Notes: generated from the sequence alone by a model not told the origin. DNA of 64,000 nucleotides from Astropecten irregularis (GCA_963971285.1 OZ020259.1:620001-684000); one strand, 5' to 3'. Shown: positions 19,074 through 29,365, counted from the first letter of the stretch. Numbers and translations: made by a program.

Positions 19074-19187
19074 AACTTAAACTATGGAGCAAGTTCCAAT
19101 CCACCCCTCAGAACTTAAACTATGGAGCAAGTTCCAATCCACCCCTCAGAACTTAAACTATGGAGCAAGTTCCAATCCACCCCTCAG
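19074..19187 (+). repeat. 38-bp tandem repeat, three copies
   Basis: Three near-perfect 38-bp units (aacttaaactatggagcaag, then ttccaatccacccctcag) lie 19 bp after the lectin 1 stop codon, at 19074, 19112 and 19150. Lectins 2-4 have one related unit at the same place, so this is a local amplification in the 3' UTR or flank. Confidence 0.9.
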
Positions 19188-19347
19188 AGCTATATCATCA
19201 ACCATTCCTACTCAACATCTGACGGACTCGCCCTTATCACGAGGAACATCCAGTCAGGCAAGGCCTGCTCGTCTCAATCCGACATCAACCATTCAGCTTC
19301 AGTTTACCTCTCTTTTATGTTCAACAACGAATTTTAACAGATTTTTA

Positions 19348-20216
19348 ACTGAGTGACCTTCAATTTAACATTTTGATGATCATTCACTTGAAACGTTGCA
19401 TGAGCAGAGACCTGCTTAGAGGAGTGAAATATGTATCTCTGCTTGTCTCTTTGTTGGGGTGTTTTTTCCTGATCTAGTTTCAACCGCCCATACATTTTCT
19501 AGGCTAATCTTGTTTCAATCATCAAATTAACCACGAGGGAAACTGGATTAATTAAAGTCCTTCTTTGTTCACTTTTCAATCTAATCTTGTTTTGTAAAAA
19601 TTACCAGTGACATTACGTCATGGATGTTGATCGTATTGTTGCCGCGCTCAGTTCAATATCCCTAAATAACTGTTAACATTTGCAAAATTTGCAGTCCGTG
19701 AAAATAGTCTAATGTTAACTTGATCCTTGCAGTTAATTCGTACAGTGAAATGATCCATCACCTGCGCTTCTTTATGATCTTGTACGAGCGATACTCTTTG
19801 TTCACGACATTTTTTTTTGCAGGATTAGTGAAAATCGGCTTGCAACAAGCTCCCCTTAATAATGTTGTATGTCAATCTTCAAGCAATTAGGTTGCTTGTT
19901 GGCCTTGTCTTGTCTTGTTTTTATGTAATTGATTCGTTAGCATTTGCGGTTCCCAATCCCCTCATTCTATCTCTCTGACTTGGCTGGTCACCATCCTGAC
20001 TCTGAGCTGCAAGTGTGTGGTCAAAATTCTCTCTTTGAACATGCACACTCGTGAATGTTCTCTGCTGAAATTTTACCGTCCGAAAACGACTGAAAATACT
20101 CAGTGAAATTGATGTTTTCTTCGGACTTTGCTCGTACAAAAGGACTTCTGTCACTCCTACTTTGATTTGCTGGACTTTATTTTGGGGGTCGGTGACTGAC
20201 GAGTTTCAAGTTCGTT
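19348..20216 (+). repeat. Duplicated upstream flank of lectin 2
   Basis: Homologous over its length to 17568-18547, including CATGAGCAGAG, GGCTTGCAACAAGCTCC, AAGCAATTAGGTTGCTTGTT and the GCGGTTCCCAATCCCCTCA block. The copies differ by scattered substitutions and indels, including loss of most of the GTTT run. Confidence 0.8.
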
Positions 20217-20723
20217 ATGTTTCGTACGGTTTTCATCGTGTTTGCTGTCATGTGCGCTCTTGCTGTCACTCAAGTTTCAGCGAAGTGTAGGCGTTTGCTC
20301 CGTGGTCCACGCTGCCCTCCGCAGGGGCATCACTGGGGAACTTCTTGTTATTTGCTCACTCAATCCAACTTTACATGGCCAAGTGCTAGAGCCGAGTGCG
20401 CTAAGTTGGGTGGCATTCTGGCTGTGCCAAGCACCCTGGAAGAGAATGATTTCATCGCGGACAACGTTATTCCGGACGGGGTGGATTCTTGGATCGACTG
20501 CAACGACCTATCAACCGAGGGAACCTGGGTGTGCGAGGAGGGAGGAGTGGAGATCAGCTACAGGAATTGGGATGATGACCAACCCAACAACCATGGCGCT
20601 ACTGCACAAAATTGTGGCGTTATTGCTCGGTCACAGCAGACTCTGCAGTGGCATGATTTCGATTGTCAGACTACCTTACGCGCAGTGTGCAAGCAGCCTA
20701 CTTATTCTCATGGAGACTATTAG
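20217..20723 (+). CDS. Secreted C-type lectin 2 (single CTLD)
   Basis: 168-aa paralogue of lectin 1, with the same signal peptide (MFRTVFIVFAVMCALAVTQV) and the same single-exon layout. The binding motif is QPN (DQPNNHG) instead of EPN, followed by QNC and WHDFDC. QPN lies between the mannose-type EPN and galactose-type QPD, so its sugar preference cannot be read from sequence. The extra cysteine pair (WIDCND and WVCEE) is kept. One sequon (NFT). The ATG is the first in frame and aligns with the second ATG of lectin 1. It lies in the duplicated copy of the lectin 1 unit. I expect similar expression because about 870 bp of upstream sequence is shared. Confidence 0.92.
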   Translation: MFRTVFIVFAVMCALAVTQVSAKCRRLLRGPRCPPQGHHWGTSCYLLTQSNFTWPSARAECAKLGGILAVPSTLEENDFIADNVIPDGVDSWIDCNDLSTEGTWVCEEGGVEISYRNWDDDQPNNHGATAQNCGVIARSQQTLQWHDFDCQTTLRAVCKQPTYSHGDY

Positions 20724-20967
20724 AATATCAGACAACACGAACTCAAACTATGGAGCATGCTCTGATCCACCCTGAGAGCTAAATCATCTACCATTCCTAC
20801 TCAACATCTGACGGACTCGCCCTTATCACGAGGAACATCTAGTCAGGCAAGGAGTCTGCTCGTCTCAATCCGACATCAACCATTCAGCTTCATTCACCTC
20901 TCTTTTATGTTGAACAACAAATTGTAACGATTAATTAACGAATAATATATTGGTAGGGCCTATTTGG
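20724..20967 (+). other. 3' flank of lectin 2
   Basis: Shares CTCAACATCTGACGGACTCG and CACGAGGAACATCTAGTCAG with the 3' flanks of lectins 1 and 4. This homology ends close to 20930, just before a hAT-like insertion. Confidence 0.65.
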
Positions 20968-21321
20968 CAGGCGCGGTTCTACCCCTCCTAATTTTGTCGA
21001 GCCCCCCCACCCCCCCCCCCCCCAATTTAATTGAAAAAACTAATTCTGGACAATACTGGATCTTTTCAGTTATTAAGCGCCAATTACATAAACAAAACGT
21101 GTTATGTAGGCTACAGGTGCATATTTTTCTACTGCTAAAAAGACATGGCAGGAGCGAGTGTTGGAAGAAAGGTCTAGCCTCCCAAAATATTGGGTCTTCT
21201 TGTCCCCCCCCCCCCAAAAAAAAAAAATTATAATGGCTCTTCTAGGCTCTAGCAACCCAACCACCCCCCAACCCCCCCCCCCCCCAAATGTATATATACT
21301 GCAGCTCTAGAACCGCGCCTG
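20968..21321 (+). mobile_element. hAT-like MITE copy 1, 354 bp, approx. 8-bp TSD
   Basis: Terminal inverted repeats CAGGCGCGGTTCTA and TAGAACCGCGCCTG. Flanks CTATTTGG (left) and CTATTTTGG (right) are an imperfect 8-bp duplication. The interior contains C- and A-homopolymer runs and TTCAGTTATTAAGCGCCAAT, shared with the copy at 26.5 kb. CAGG...CCTG ends with an 8-bp duplication are the signature of hAT elements. No transposase frame. Confidence 0.8.
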
Positions 21322-21417
21322 CTATTTTGGTTAGCAACGACATGAACAGATCACAAAAACTTCAAAATCTTCGTGATATCCATCAAATAATCACAAGGAA
21401 ACTGACTGAATTTAAAG

Positions 21418-21655
21418 TCATTGAAATGTGAACAAATACAAATTGACTGGAGCGGGATTCGAACCGGCGCAGCCACCTCCTGAATACCGTACAGTCGCTC
21501 TACCAACTATCCAGCCCTACGTTGATGGTGTCCCTAATAGTCAATTATCTTTATTCGTTTGGCAGTCAGAAGCCATGGAACTATGTACATACCGCTATAT
21601 CCCAAGGATCATTTCATCGATACTCGCAGCAATGCTGCAACCTGAGTAACAGTAC
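21418..21655 (-). mobile_element. Composite tRNA-derived SINE, reverse
   Basis: The tRNA-like head (21443-21518 reversed) matches the SINE at 12.2 kb: B box GGTTCGAATCC, end GGGCTGGATAG, tail TTTGTTCACATTTCAATGA. It also carries about 130 bp more at its 5' side, part of which is found alone at 13.17-13.26 kb. This is the longest copy in the window. Confidence 0.7.
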
Positions 21656-21806
21656 ATTGGGGATCATTCCAAGAGGACTGCTTTAAAAAAAAAGTACAAA
21701 CACCAAACCAAATATTTAGGCTGTTTTAAAGTTAAATTTCATTCATCAATGTATTTGTTGGATTGTATTGCTTTGGCAACGTTCATTGTAAATATCGTTT
21801 TGATTT

Positions 21807-22056
21807 GGGGCCAATTTCATAGAGCTCCTTAAGCACAAAATTTGCTTAAGCATGAAAAGTCTTCTTTGATCAAACAGGGTTATACCAACCAAATTTGTAT
21901 GTGATGTTTACTACTTTTGACTTGTATTCGGCCATTGTTTGCCGAGCATAACATTCACAAAGAGTTTTGGCTGGCAAACTGATTTTATTTAGCAAGGTCT
22001 TTGGTGTTTTAAGCAAATGTTGGTGTTTAAGCAGCTTGATCTATGAAATTGGCCCC
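21807..22056. mobile_element. MITE family E, 250 bp
   Basis: Long inverted ends: GGGGCCAATTTCATAGAGC at the left and GATCTATGAAATTGGCCCC at the right, with TTAAGCA words repeated inside in both directions. It has no coding capacity. The outer 13 bp resemble those of families C and D. Confidence 0.8.
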
Positions 22057-22324
22057 TGGTTCTTGGAAAGACTTAACCGGGCTTCAAAAATTCCCTTATC
22101 TTTTTCCTGTTTTGGCTATTGCAAGCCACTTCTGAATTATTTCGACTACACCAACACAACACTATAATTATTATACGCTCCTGAATACTAATAAACAAAA
22201 TCTCTCTCTAAATCAACCATTGCATGGCGAACTCCATTTTCCATGGAAATAACCTTAGAAATTAATTTCATCCTGGCCGAATATAGGTCTGAAGGCCTAT
22301 TATGATCATTATATTGATGAAGTG

Positions 22325-22620
22325 CATCGATTGATACCCATTGTTCATGATGATAAAGGCTGATGGAGGGCAGATTGGAGATATGAAACACGCTCCTCAC
22401 TATTTACAGCACTCTCTATCCTTCTGTCTTGGCTGATTATTTGCTCACCTGGGTCTGAATGCCTATACAATTATTATAGTGTATCGATTGATATACCCAT
22501 TGTTCATGATAAAGGCTGATGGAGTACAGGTTGGAGATATGAAACACGCTCCCCAATATTTACAGCACTCTCTATCCCTCTGTCTTGGCTGATTATTTGC
22601 TCTCCTGATCTTGAAAGCTG
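22325..22620 (+). repeat. Tandem duplication of about 156 bp upstream of lectin 3
   Basis: Two copies starting at ATCGATTGATA (22327 and 22483). Each contains CCCATTGTTCATGAT, GATATGAAACACGCTCC, TTTACAGCACTCTCTATCC and CTGTCTTGGCTGATTATTTG. The last block, TCTCGGCTGATTATTTGATC, recurs upstream of lectin 4 (24330-24355), so this is likely an old shared 5' region of genes 3 and 4. Confidence 0.8.
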
Positions 22621-22823
22621 TGGGTGTATATCGGTCTGATGTCTGTTTGGATATGATATACTGCATGCATGTTTCTATCTAGATAACAGCATCTGTTTCA
22701 TGCGGAAATAACTTCAAAATCTCTAACATTGACTACAGAATTATCTAAAGATTACAACTCCAAATTTGATTTGGTTTGATAAGAATCATTTCTGAAAAGT
22801 GCGAAACGAGTTTGCAGTTCGTC

Positions 22824-23330
22824 ATGTTTTCTGCAGTTTTCATCATATTCGCTACATTATCCACTTGTTCTGTCACTCAAGTTTCTGCGAAGTGTAGAAG
22901 TTTGCTCCGTGGTCCACGCTGCCCTCCGGAGTGGCATCATTGGGGAATTTCTTGTTATTTGCTCACTCAATCCCAGTTTACCTGGTCGAGTGCTAGAGCC
23001 GAGTGCGCCAAGTTGGGCGGCATTCTGGCCGTGCCAAGCTCCCTGGAAGAGAATGATTTCATCGTGAACAACGTGATTCCGCACAGGGTGGATGCTTGGA
23101 TTGACTGCAATGACATAGCGACCGAGGGAACCTGGGTGTGCGAGGAGGGAGGAGTGGAGGTCGGCTACAGGAATTGGGAAGACGGACAACCCAACAACTT
23201 AGACTTTGGACAAGATTGTGGTGTTATTGCTCGGTCACAGGGGACTCGTCGCCAATGGCATGACTACCCTTGTCTGAATGAATACCGCGCAGTATGCAAG
23301 CAGCCTATTTATTCCCACAAAGACTATTAG
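22824..23330 (+). CDS. Secreted C-type lectin 3 (single CTLD)
   Basis: 168-aa paralogue with a signal peptide starting MFSAVFIIFATLSTCSVTQV and the same CTLD cysteine pattern. The binding motif is QPN (GQPNNLDFGQDC) with WHDYPC, and the extra cysteines are in WIDCND and WVCEE. The reading frame is open 16 codons further upstream, but the start at 22824 gives the same 168-aa length as genes 1 and 2 and puts the signal peptide at the N terminus, so it is preferred. Its upstream flank is not related to those of genes 1 and 2 but shares blocks with gene 4. No sequon is obvious in the CTLD. Confidence 0.92.
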   Translation: MFSAVFIIFATLSTCSVTQVSAKCRSLLRGPRCPPEWHHWGISCYLLTQSQFTWSSARAECAKLGGILAVPSSLEENDFIVNNVIPHRVDAWIDCNDIATEGTWVCEEGGVEVGYRNWEDGQPNNLDFGQDCGVIARSQGTRRQWHDYPCLNEYRAVCKQPIYSHKDY

Positions 23331-24696
23331 AATATCAAACAACATCAAGAACTCAAACTATGACACGTGCTCCAAAACGTATCCAACTTATGGCCAACTT
23401 ATCGAATCATGAGTTTTGGGGATGAATATCACTCCACCTCATCTGCACTCTACAGTGTGTCCCCCCCAAAAAAAAAACACCAAAAAAAAAACACACGATA
23501 ACCATTTCCAAAAAAATATTACTGAAAGAAATTGTATGTTTTCAGCTATTTGATTTTTATTCTGTTGCATTCAATATCTCCTAGGCCATATTCTGACCAA
23601 ATTTTAATGCAATCCAGTCATGCATCACCGAGCAAATACTGATTGTCTGGAAAATTAATTCTTTTTGCTGCCATTTCAAATGAGTGATAGTATTGCATAT
23701 CTAAGTTGTGATATGTGGTTGTTCAGAATAAGTAGACCTATGTACAGCTCCATATTTTGTAGCTGCATTTGACGCTGTACAGTGTGACATGGGTTCTTAT
23801 TTTAAGGATGATAATGGCTTGCGAATGAATTTCCCTATGACATATTATTTTCCATGATTGAAATATGACATGGAATATTATAATTCAACCTCATCGTTCA
23901 GTGTGGAAGGGACTATAGATGTCATAAACTGCTCCCACACGTAAATGGTTGTCATGGCGATCTGCCAAGGCAATTTAACAGCTAATTTGGGAAACTTTAT
24001 AAAATGCAAAAACAGTTCAACAGCTAGGCCTACCGCTGCATTTTGACTATAGTGAATGCATATTACCTCACGATCTGGCGAAGTGTAAATTGAATCATAT
24101 GCATCAACACCAAGGTTGCTCAAGGTTCATGAAATGCAGTGTGGAGATTGGCAGAATCTAATTGTTCACAGACCCCAATTTATTAGTGGTAAATTGCTAT
24201 ATAGCTCGCGATTTCGCTGCCTCGATAATGGAGTGGTAAAAAGGACCCAATTACCTACATAATTAAGTGAAACGGTGGCTTTATTGTGGTAGTTGAGCTG
24301 GTGCAGTTCCCAATCCCCTCACTCTCTCACTCTGTCTCGGCTGATTATTTGATCTCCTGAGCTCGATAGGTGCGGCTGGGTATTCATATCTTGTCTCCGT
24401 TTGATGAGATACAACACAATCATATCTGTTTTCTGATGACGGTTTTCATGGTACTCCTTTTTTGGTTTAGAATAAACACTAGGATCTCTCTCCAACTTTG
24501 TTGAGGATTGAAGATTGATACTGATACTTTTCTCTGCGAACGATTTTAAAGTTAACCAAAATAAAACCCCATGAACTTCGACGGTGTTTCGTTTAAAACA
24601 AAGACTTGGATCTCTTTCCAACTTTGATGAGGATATTTGGAGAGTAATAGAATTGGACTTCATTCGTTAACACTGATAAACGATTTGTACTTCGTC
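23331..24696 (+). other. Intergenic between lectins 3 and 4
   Basis: A-rich run near 23465-23500, then AT-rich sequence without a gene. At 24303-24345, GCAGTTCCCAATCCCCTCAC followed by CTCTC and TCTCGGCTGATTATTTG resembles blocks upstream of the other lectin genes and may be part of a shared promoter. Confidence 0.5.
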
Positions 24697-25254
24697 ATGG
24701 TTTCTGCAGTTGTCATCATATTCGCTGTTTTATCCGCATGCTCTGTCACTCAAGTTTCGGCAAAGTGTAGGCGTTTGCTCCGTGGTCCACGCTGCCCTCC
24801 GGAGTGGCATCACTGGGGAACTTCTTGTTATTTGCTCACTCAATCCCAGTTTACCTGGTCGAGCGCTGGAGCCGAGTGCGCCAAGTTAGGCGGCATTCTG
24901 GCCGTGCCAAGCTCCGTGGAAGAGAATGATTTCATCGTGAACAACGTGATTCCGGACGGGGTGGATGCTTGGATCGATTGCAACGATCTAGCGACCGAGG
25001 GAACCTGGGTGTGCGAGGAGAGAGGATTGGAGGTCAGCTACAGAAATTGGGAAGTCGGACAACCCAACAACCTTGGCGATCAAGATTGTGGCGTTATTGC
25101 TCGGTCACAGGGGACTCGTCGCAAGTGGCACGACTATACCGATGTCTGCGTTCAGTTGGCGCACTGTGCAAGCAGCCTACTTATTCTCACGGAGACGATT
25201 AGAATATCAAACATCAAGAACTCAAACTATGGAACAAGCTCCAATCAGAGGTAA
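24697..25254 (+). CDS. C-type lectin 4, frameshifted at the 3' end
   Basis: Fourth paralogue, intact through signal peptide (MVSAVVIIFAVLSACSVTQV) and CTLD up to WHDY (QPN motif GQPNNLGDQDC). At about 25137-25143 there are two extra bases relative to lectin 3. The frame then reads through DVCVQLAHCASS to a stop at 25252-25254, giving 185 aa. The family's ending (a VCKQP-like motif and stop) is still present in the +2 frame, ending 25202. The shifted frame by chance offers two cysteines, but with spacing C-x5-C instead of C-x8-C, so the last disulfide is doubtful. It may be a young pseudogene, a functional variant or an assembly error. The ATG at 24697 aligns with the other genes. Confidence 0.85.
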   Translation: MVSAVVIIFAVLSACSVTQVSAKCRRLLRGPRCPPEWHHWGTSCYLLTQSQFTWSSAGAECAKLGGILAVPSSVEENDFIVNNVIPDGVDAWIDCNDLATEGTWVCEERGLEVSYRNWEVGQPNNLGDQDCGVIARSQGTRRKWHDYTDVCVQLAHCASSLLILTETIRISNIKNSNYGTSSNQR

Positions 25255-25380
25255 ATCATCAACCATTCCTACTCAACATCTGACGGACTCGCCCTTTTCA
25301 CGAGGAACATCTAGTCAGGCAAGTCTGCTCGTATCATTTTAACATCAACCATTCAGCTTCATGAGTTCCTCTTTTCTTCA
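25255..25380 (+). other. 3' flank of lectin 4
   Basis: Homologous to the 3' flanks of the other lectin genes (CTCAACATCTGACGGACTCG, CACGAGGAACATCTAGTCAG). Homology ends near 25375. Confidence 0.6.
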
Positions 25381-25446
25381 CTTTTTTTCACCTTCAAATA
25401 TTAAGGGATCATTTTGAAAATGTAATTCGCAGGCATTTTGGTTCTT

Positions 25447-25818
25447 GAAAATGATTATAATACATGACTGGTAAAGGCCGCAGAACAGCACCCACACTTT
25501 GTCTAATCAAACATACATGCATGGAATAATCAACCTGTGGAAATTTGAGCTCAATTGGACATCTGAGTCACGGGAAAACAGCGAAAACCAGACTCAATTT
25601 GTCTTATAAAACATGAAGAATGGTTTGGATCTTACCCCGAGATCAAAACTGTTTTCGATCTTTGTTTTACTAATTTCTGGATAAATACATCATTTCAAGC
25701 GGAAATATTTTAACAGTATATTTCCACTAGCACCATCTTCATATCCTGAAAGTTATAGGTAAATCTGCGAATGTTTCTGTTTGGGTATGTTATCAATCCT
25801 GTACTGTACTTTTAATAA
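25447..25818 (+). repeat. Rpt1 copy 8 (A form)
   Basis: Forward A copy from TATAATACATGACTGG to TACTGTACTTTTAA, with both the A-specific and shared halves. The central palindrome is GATCTTACCCCGAGATC. Confidence 0.8.
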
Positions 25819-26504
25819 CATGACATGAAAATTCCGAAATTTTTTCCCCCATTTTTTTTTTTTTTCGAGATTTCATTGGCTTAGATATTCTCGATTTGAA
25901 AGCGACTGTTTGATGACATCAGTAAGTGAAAATATACTTTACTTTAATTTCATTTCTAGCTTGGCAAGAACTTGCGAAATATTATTTCTAAAATGACATT
26001 GGATGTCACAATAATAATAAATAAAAGACGTCACGAATAAAATCAAATGTTTTCGCCAACTTTTAAGCCTACAAAGTTCAGTCCATTCAGTATTATAAAA
26101 AAAATAACGATCCTTCAGATTCCCCCTTCCTAAGGAGAATCTATTTGTGTTTTATTCCACATTGTTTGAACATTTGTAACTGAAATAAAAAATGAAATAA
26201 TGAAATAAATCGGTAGCGGTAGCGAGATAAGTCCCAACCCTAGCCTCAAGCTGTTTCGCAAAGGCCCCTATTGACTATCATAATCTGTACGTATAAATTT
26301 ATACGGTGGCCCTGAAGGGTCATTAGAGATCGTCGAAAGTTGATAAGCAAAATTTTTCTGCAAGCAGTTTTCCTTCATTGGAATTCAAGACATCATAAAC
26401 AGCTTAAAATGAGAGATAAAAACCTTGTCACGCTTGATGTCCCTTCATGGTCACCATACAAATTTCACTAGTATTAATTATGTAATATAAAATGTTTGTT
26501 AGTA
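25819..26504. other. Intergenic, nothing recognised
   Basis: AT-rich with homopolymer runs. No coding exon seen. Confidence 0.4.
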
Positions 26505-26849
26505 TAGGCGCGGTTCTAATTCTACGTGTAGCCCCTCCCCCCCCCCCCCCCCAAAAAAAAATGCAATTGAAAAAACTGGATTCGTTCAGTTATTAAGCAC
26601 CAATTATATCAACAAAAAACCGCGTTGTGTGGGCTATATGTGCATGTTTTTCGACCCCTAATAAGACATAAGCGACGGGCCAGAGGAACCCACCCTTCTG
26701 GGTCTTCTATAGGCCCCCCCCCCCCCAAAAAAAAAAAATTAATAAATTAATTAATTAATAAAATAATGGCTCTTGTACCCGCCCCCCAAAAAAAAAACAA
26801 CAACACAATAAATAAATAAATAAATAAATTGGCTCTAGAACCGCGCCTG
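26505..26849 (+). mobile_element. hAT-like MITE copy 2, 345 bp, perfect 8-bp TSD
   Basis: Ends TAGGCGCGGTTCTA and TAGAACCGCGCCTG. The exact direct repeat TGTTAGTA lies at 26497-26504 and 26850-26857. The interior is homologous to copy 1 (20968-21321) with extra C/A runs and an AATA microsatellite (about 26805-26830). Non-autonomous. Confidence 0.88.
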
Positions 26850-27308
26850 TGTTAGTATATATTTTCCCGTTCATTTTCGGCAGATGAGCGGCCAATAATA
26901 TTTCTTTTTCACGCATTCGTGTTGACGTGATTTTGCCTCCTCGGTTGAAACCGTCACTCGATATAAATTTTGATGCATCCGTATTTATATAGCATTGCAT
27001 GCAAATGAATTTAACAGTCGTTCAGTTTTTCTTTGCAAAATCGGCATTCAATTTAGCACGCTGCAAAAAGCCTGCGAATTTGAATGTTGAAATGTTGAAT
27101 GTTTAATTTGAAAGGCGATTTTTTTATTCACTTAACGCTTGTTTATATTTGCTTGCACATGACGTGAAATCGAATGAATATTTTGAGGTGCCTTGCAGTT
27201 TCACGCGAAATGGGATGAAGCAACGTTTAAATTATTCGCTCATTTACCGAAAACCAAGAAAACCTATATTACAATTTTTTTCAATATTTTTGGCGTCTTT
27301 TGTTTTTG

Positions 27309-27339
<31 letters not shown>

Positions 27340-27926
27340 AACTGTATTATTATTTGTAAAAAAATGTCCCTTTGATGCCGATCTTAATTAGTGCTTAGTC
27401 GGTTAACTATTTTTTGAGATTCTTTGTAGAAATCAGTGTCGTTATTACATGTGAATTTATGATCTGTAAAATGTTTGCGAAGTATGTGATTAAATACGTA
27501 GATTTGTTGCCTTTTTTTTTTAGGTTTGTAGTAAAAAAAAATATCAAACGACAACCACGTCGGTGAAGGGTAAACCTAATTTGCATATTATCTATCTCCC
27601 GACCACAAAAACAATAATTTATACTCAAAATGACAATTTAGGAAATGTTCACCTGTTTCTGAACTGCACAGTCGGGATAATGAGTTATCATACATGACAT
27701 ATAATATTATCTGTATCATCGACTTAATTATATCAATCAGTTTGTTACTGGGGCAACCATGCAACATCCTCTGAATTTTACTTCATTATCAAAGAGGCAT
27801 TGTCCGTTATTTGGGCAAAAGGTTTCAAAAGAAAAGACAATAATCTCAAATAAACCAATGTAGATTTATTAAGCATTTTAAATATGTGTATATTGAAAAA
27901 AAAAAGTAAATACAAAGATTCATAGG
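26850..27926. other. Intergenic with an ATT microsatellite
   Basis: (ATT)n run at about 27314-27341. Otherwise AT-rich, without gene-like features. Confidence 0.5.
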
Positions 27927-28893
27927 GCCAGGTTCATAGAGCTGCTTCAAGTCCGGTTTATATACTTCGTGCTAAATTGCGAAACGAAACGATTTTTTTA
28001 TTGCGTTACAACCCAGAAGAAACGGCGCGTAGATCGTCGTCATCGATACTCGTGCACCTCGCCAGAGCATCGGGCTTAAAAGGAGCATATAGGATTTGCA
28101 AAGATGTGCGTTTTGGCTGATTTAGGTACTACAGAAGTGAAGGTCTTAAACTTCCTTTACAGACATTGTTTCATGTACATGTACCTTTTTACGCTTTGGT
28201 CATCTGGATATCAGAAATACGGCCGAAATAATCTTGCCCCCATCCGAATCCTTCACGGTTACACCACGCTTTCGAAAATGCTACGAAATCGTTCGGACGA
28301 ACAATCTTTTAAGATACTAAATCTTGATTTCCTTGAAAAACCCAGCATCTGATGAACCAAGATTTCCCATGGTGACTGTTTGCACTGTTTATGAACTGTT
28401 GAGTCAATTTTCTGTCTCAAACTCAATCATTTTTTTGGGGAGGCCTTGCAAAGCCTGTACGCTGCCTTTAAGTCCGTGGGCTAATGTTGTCGTAAGCGAT
28501 TATTTCCGATATCACAGAGCTGCTTAACAGTAAGCAAAGAAACGGCATGCTTAACCCACCAGACATTAACTGCTTAAAATAATATGATGTCAGTGCAAAT
28601 CATAATAAGAAAACCTTTGAAATACATTTATGCTTAAGTGCGATTCCATCAAGCGTAATGTGACTGACCGTTCACTGTACAAAGCCTGCAACATTTCCAA
28701 TAGCATTACTGAAAGCTTTGGATGTCAAGTTGAAATCAGTACATGAACTTCACAGAAAGACACATCCTTGTAAAACTTATACCACCAACTTATAGAATTG
28801 ACAAGTATAATGCGACTGACTGTGGAATCGCCCTTAAGCATTTTATTTGTGCTAAGCAGAAAAGCATCTCTTGACAATGAGCAGCGCTATGAA
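27927..28893. mobile_element. Possible interrupted family E MITE
   Basis: The left part GGGCCAGGTTCATAGAGCTG and the right part CAGCGCTATGAATTTAGCCCC are inverted relatives of the family E ends (21.8-22.06 kb). An internal CAGAGCTGCTTAACAG near 28518 repeats the left-end theme. The span is far longer than 250 bp, so either something inserted within it or these are pieces of two copies. Confidence 0.35.
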
Positions 28894-29002
28894 TTTAGCC
28901 CCGTAGTTAGCAATTTTGAATATAAGCACTAATGTATAAGCGCACTTTATCATGTTTGGCTTTTTAATAGAATGGGCTAGCATCGGCCGATATTTCAAAT
29001 TC

Positions 29003-29365
29003 AAGGTATAATACATGATTGGTAAAGGTCACAGTACTCGCACTTTGTCTGACCCAGCATGTACATGACATGATAAACCTGCGAAAATTCGACCTGAATC
29101 GGACATCTGAGTCAAGAGAAAAATAGCGAGAACCCGACTCAAATTTTCTGATAAAACATAAAGAATGGTTTTGATCTTACCCCGAGATCAAAACTGTTTT
29201 CGGTATTCAGTGTTTTACTAATTTCTGGATAAATATACACAATTTCAGGCGGAAATATTTTAACAGTATGATCGTCATACATCATCATCTTCATACCCTG
29301 AAAGTTGTGAACATCTGTGAACATTTCTGTTTGGATATGTTACCAATCCTGTACTTTACCTTTAA
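29003..29365 (+). repeat. Rpt1 copy 9 (A form)
   Basis: Forward A copy, complete from AAGGTATAATACATGATTGG to GTACTTTACCTTTAA. Confidence 0.8.
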
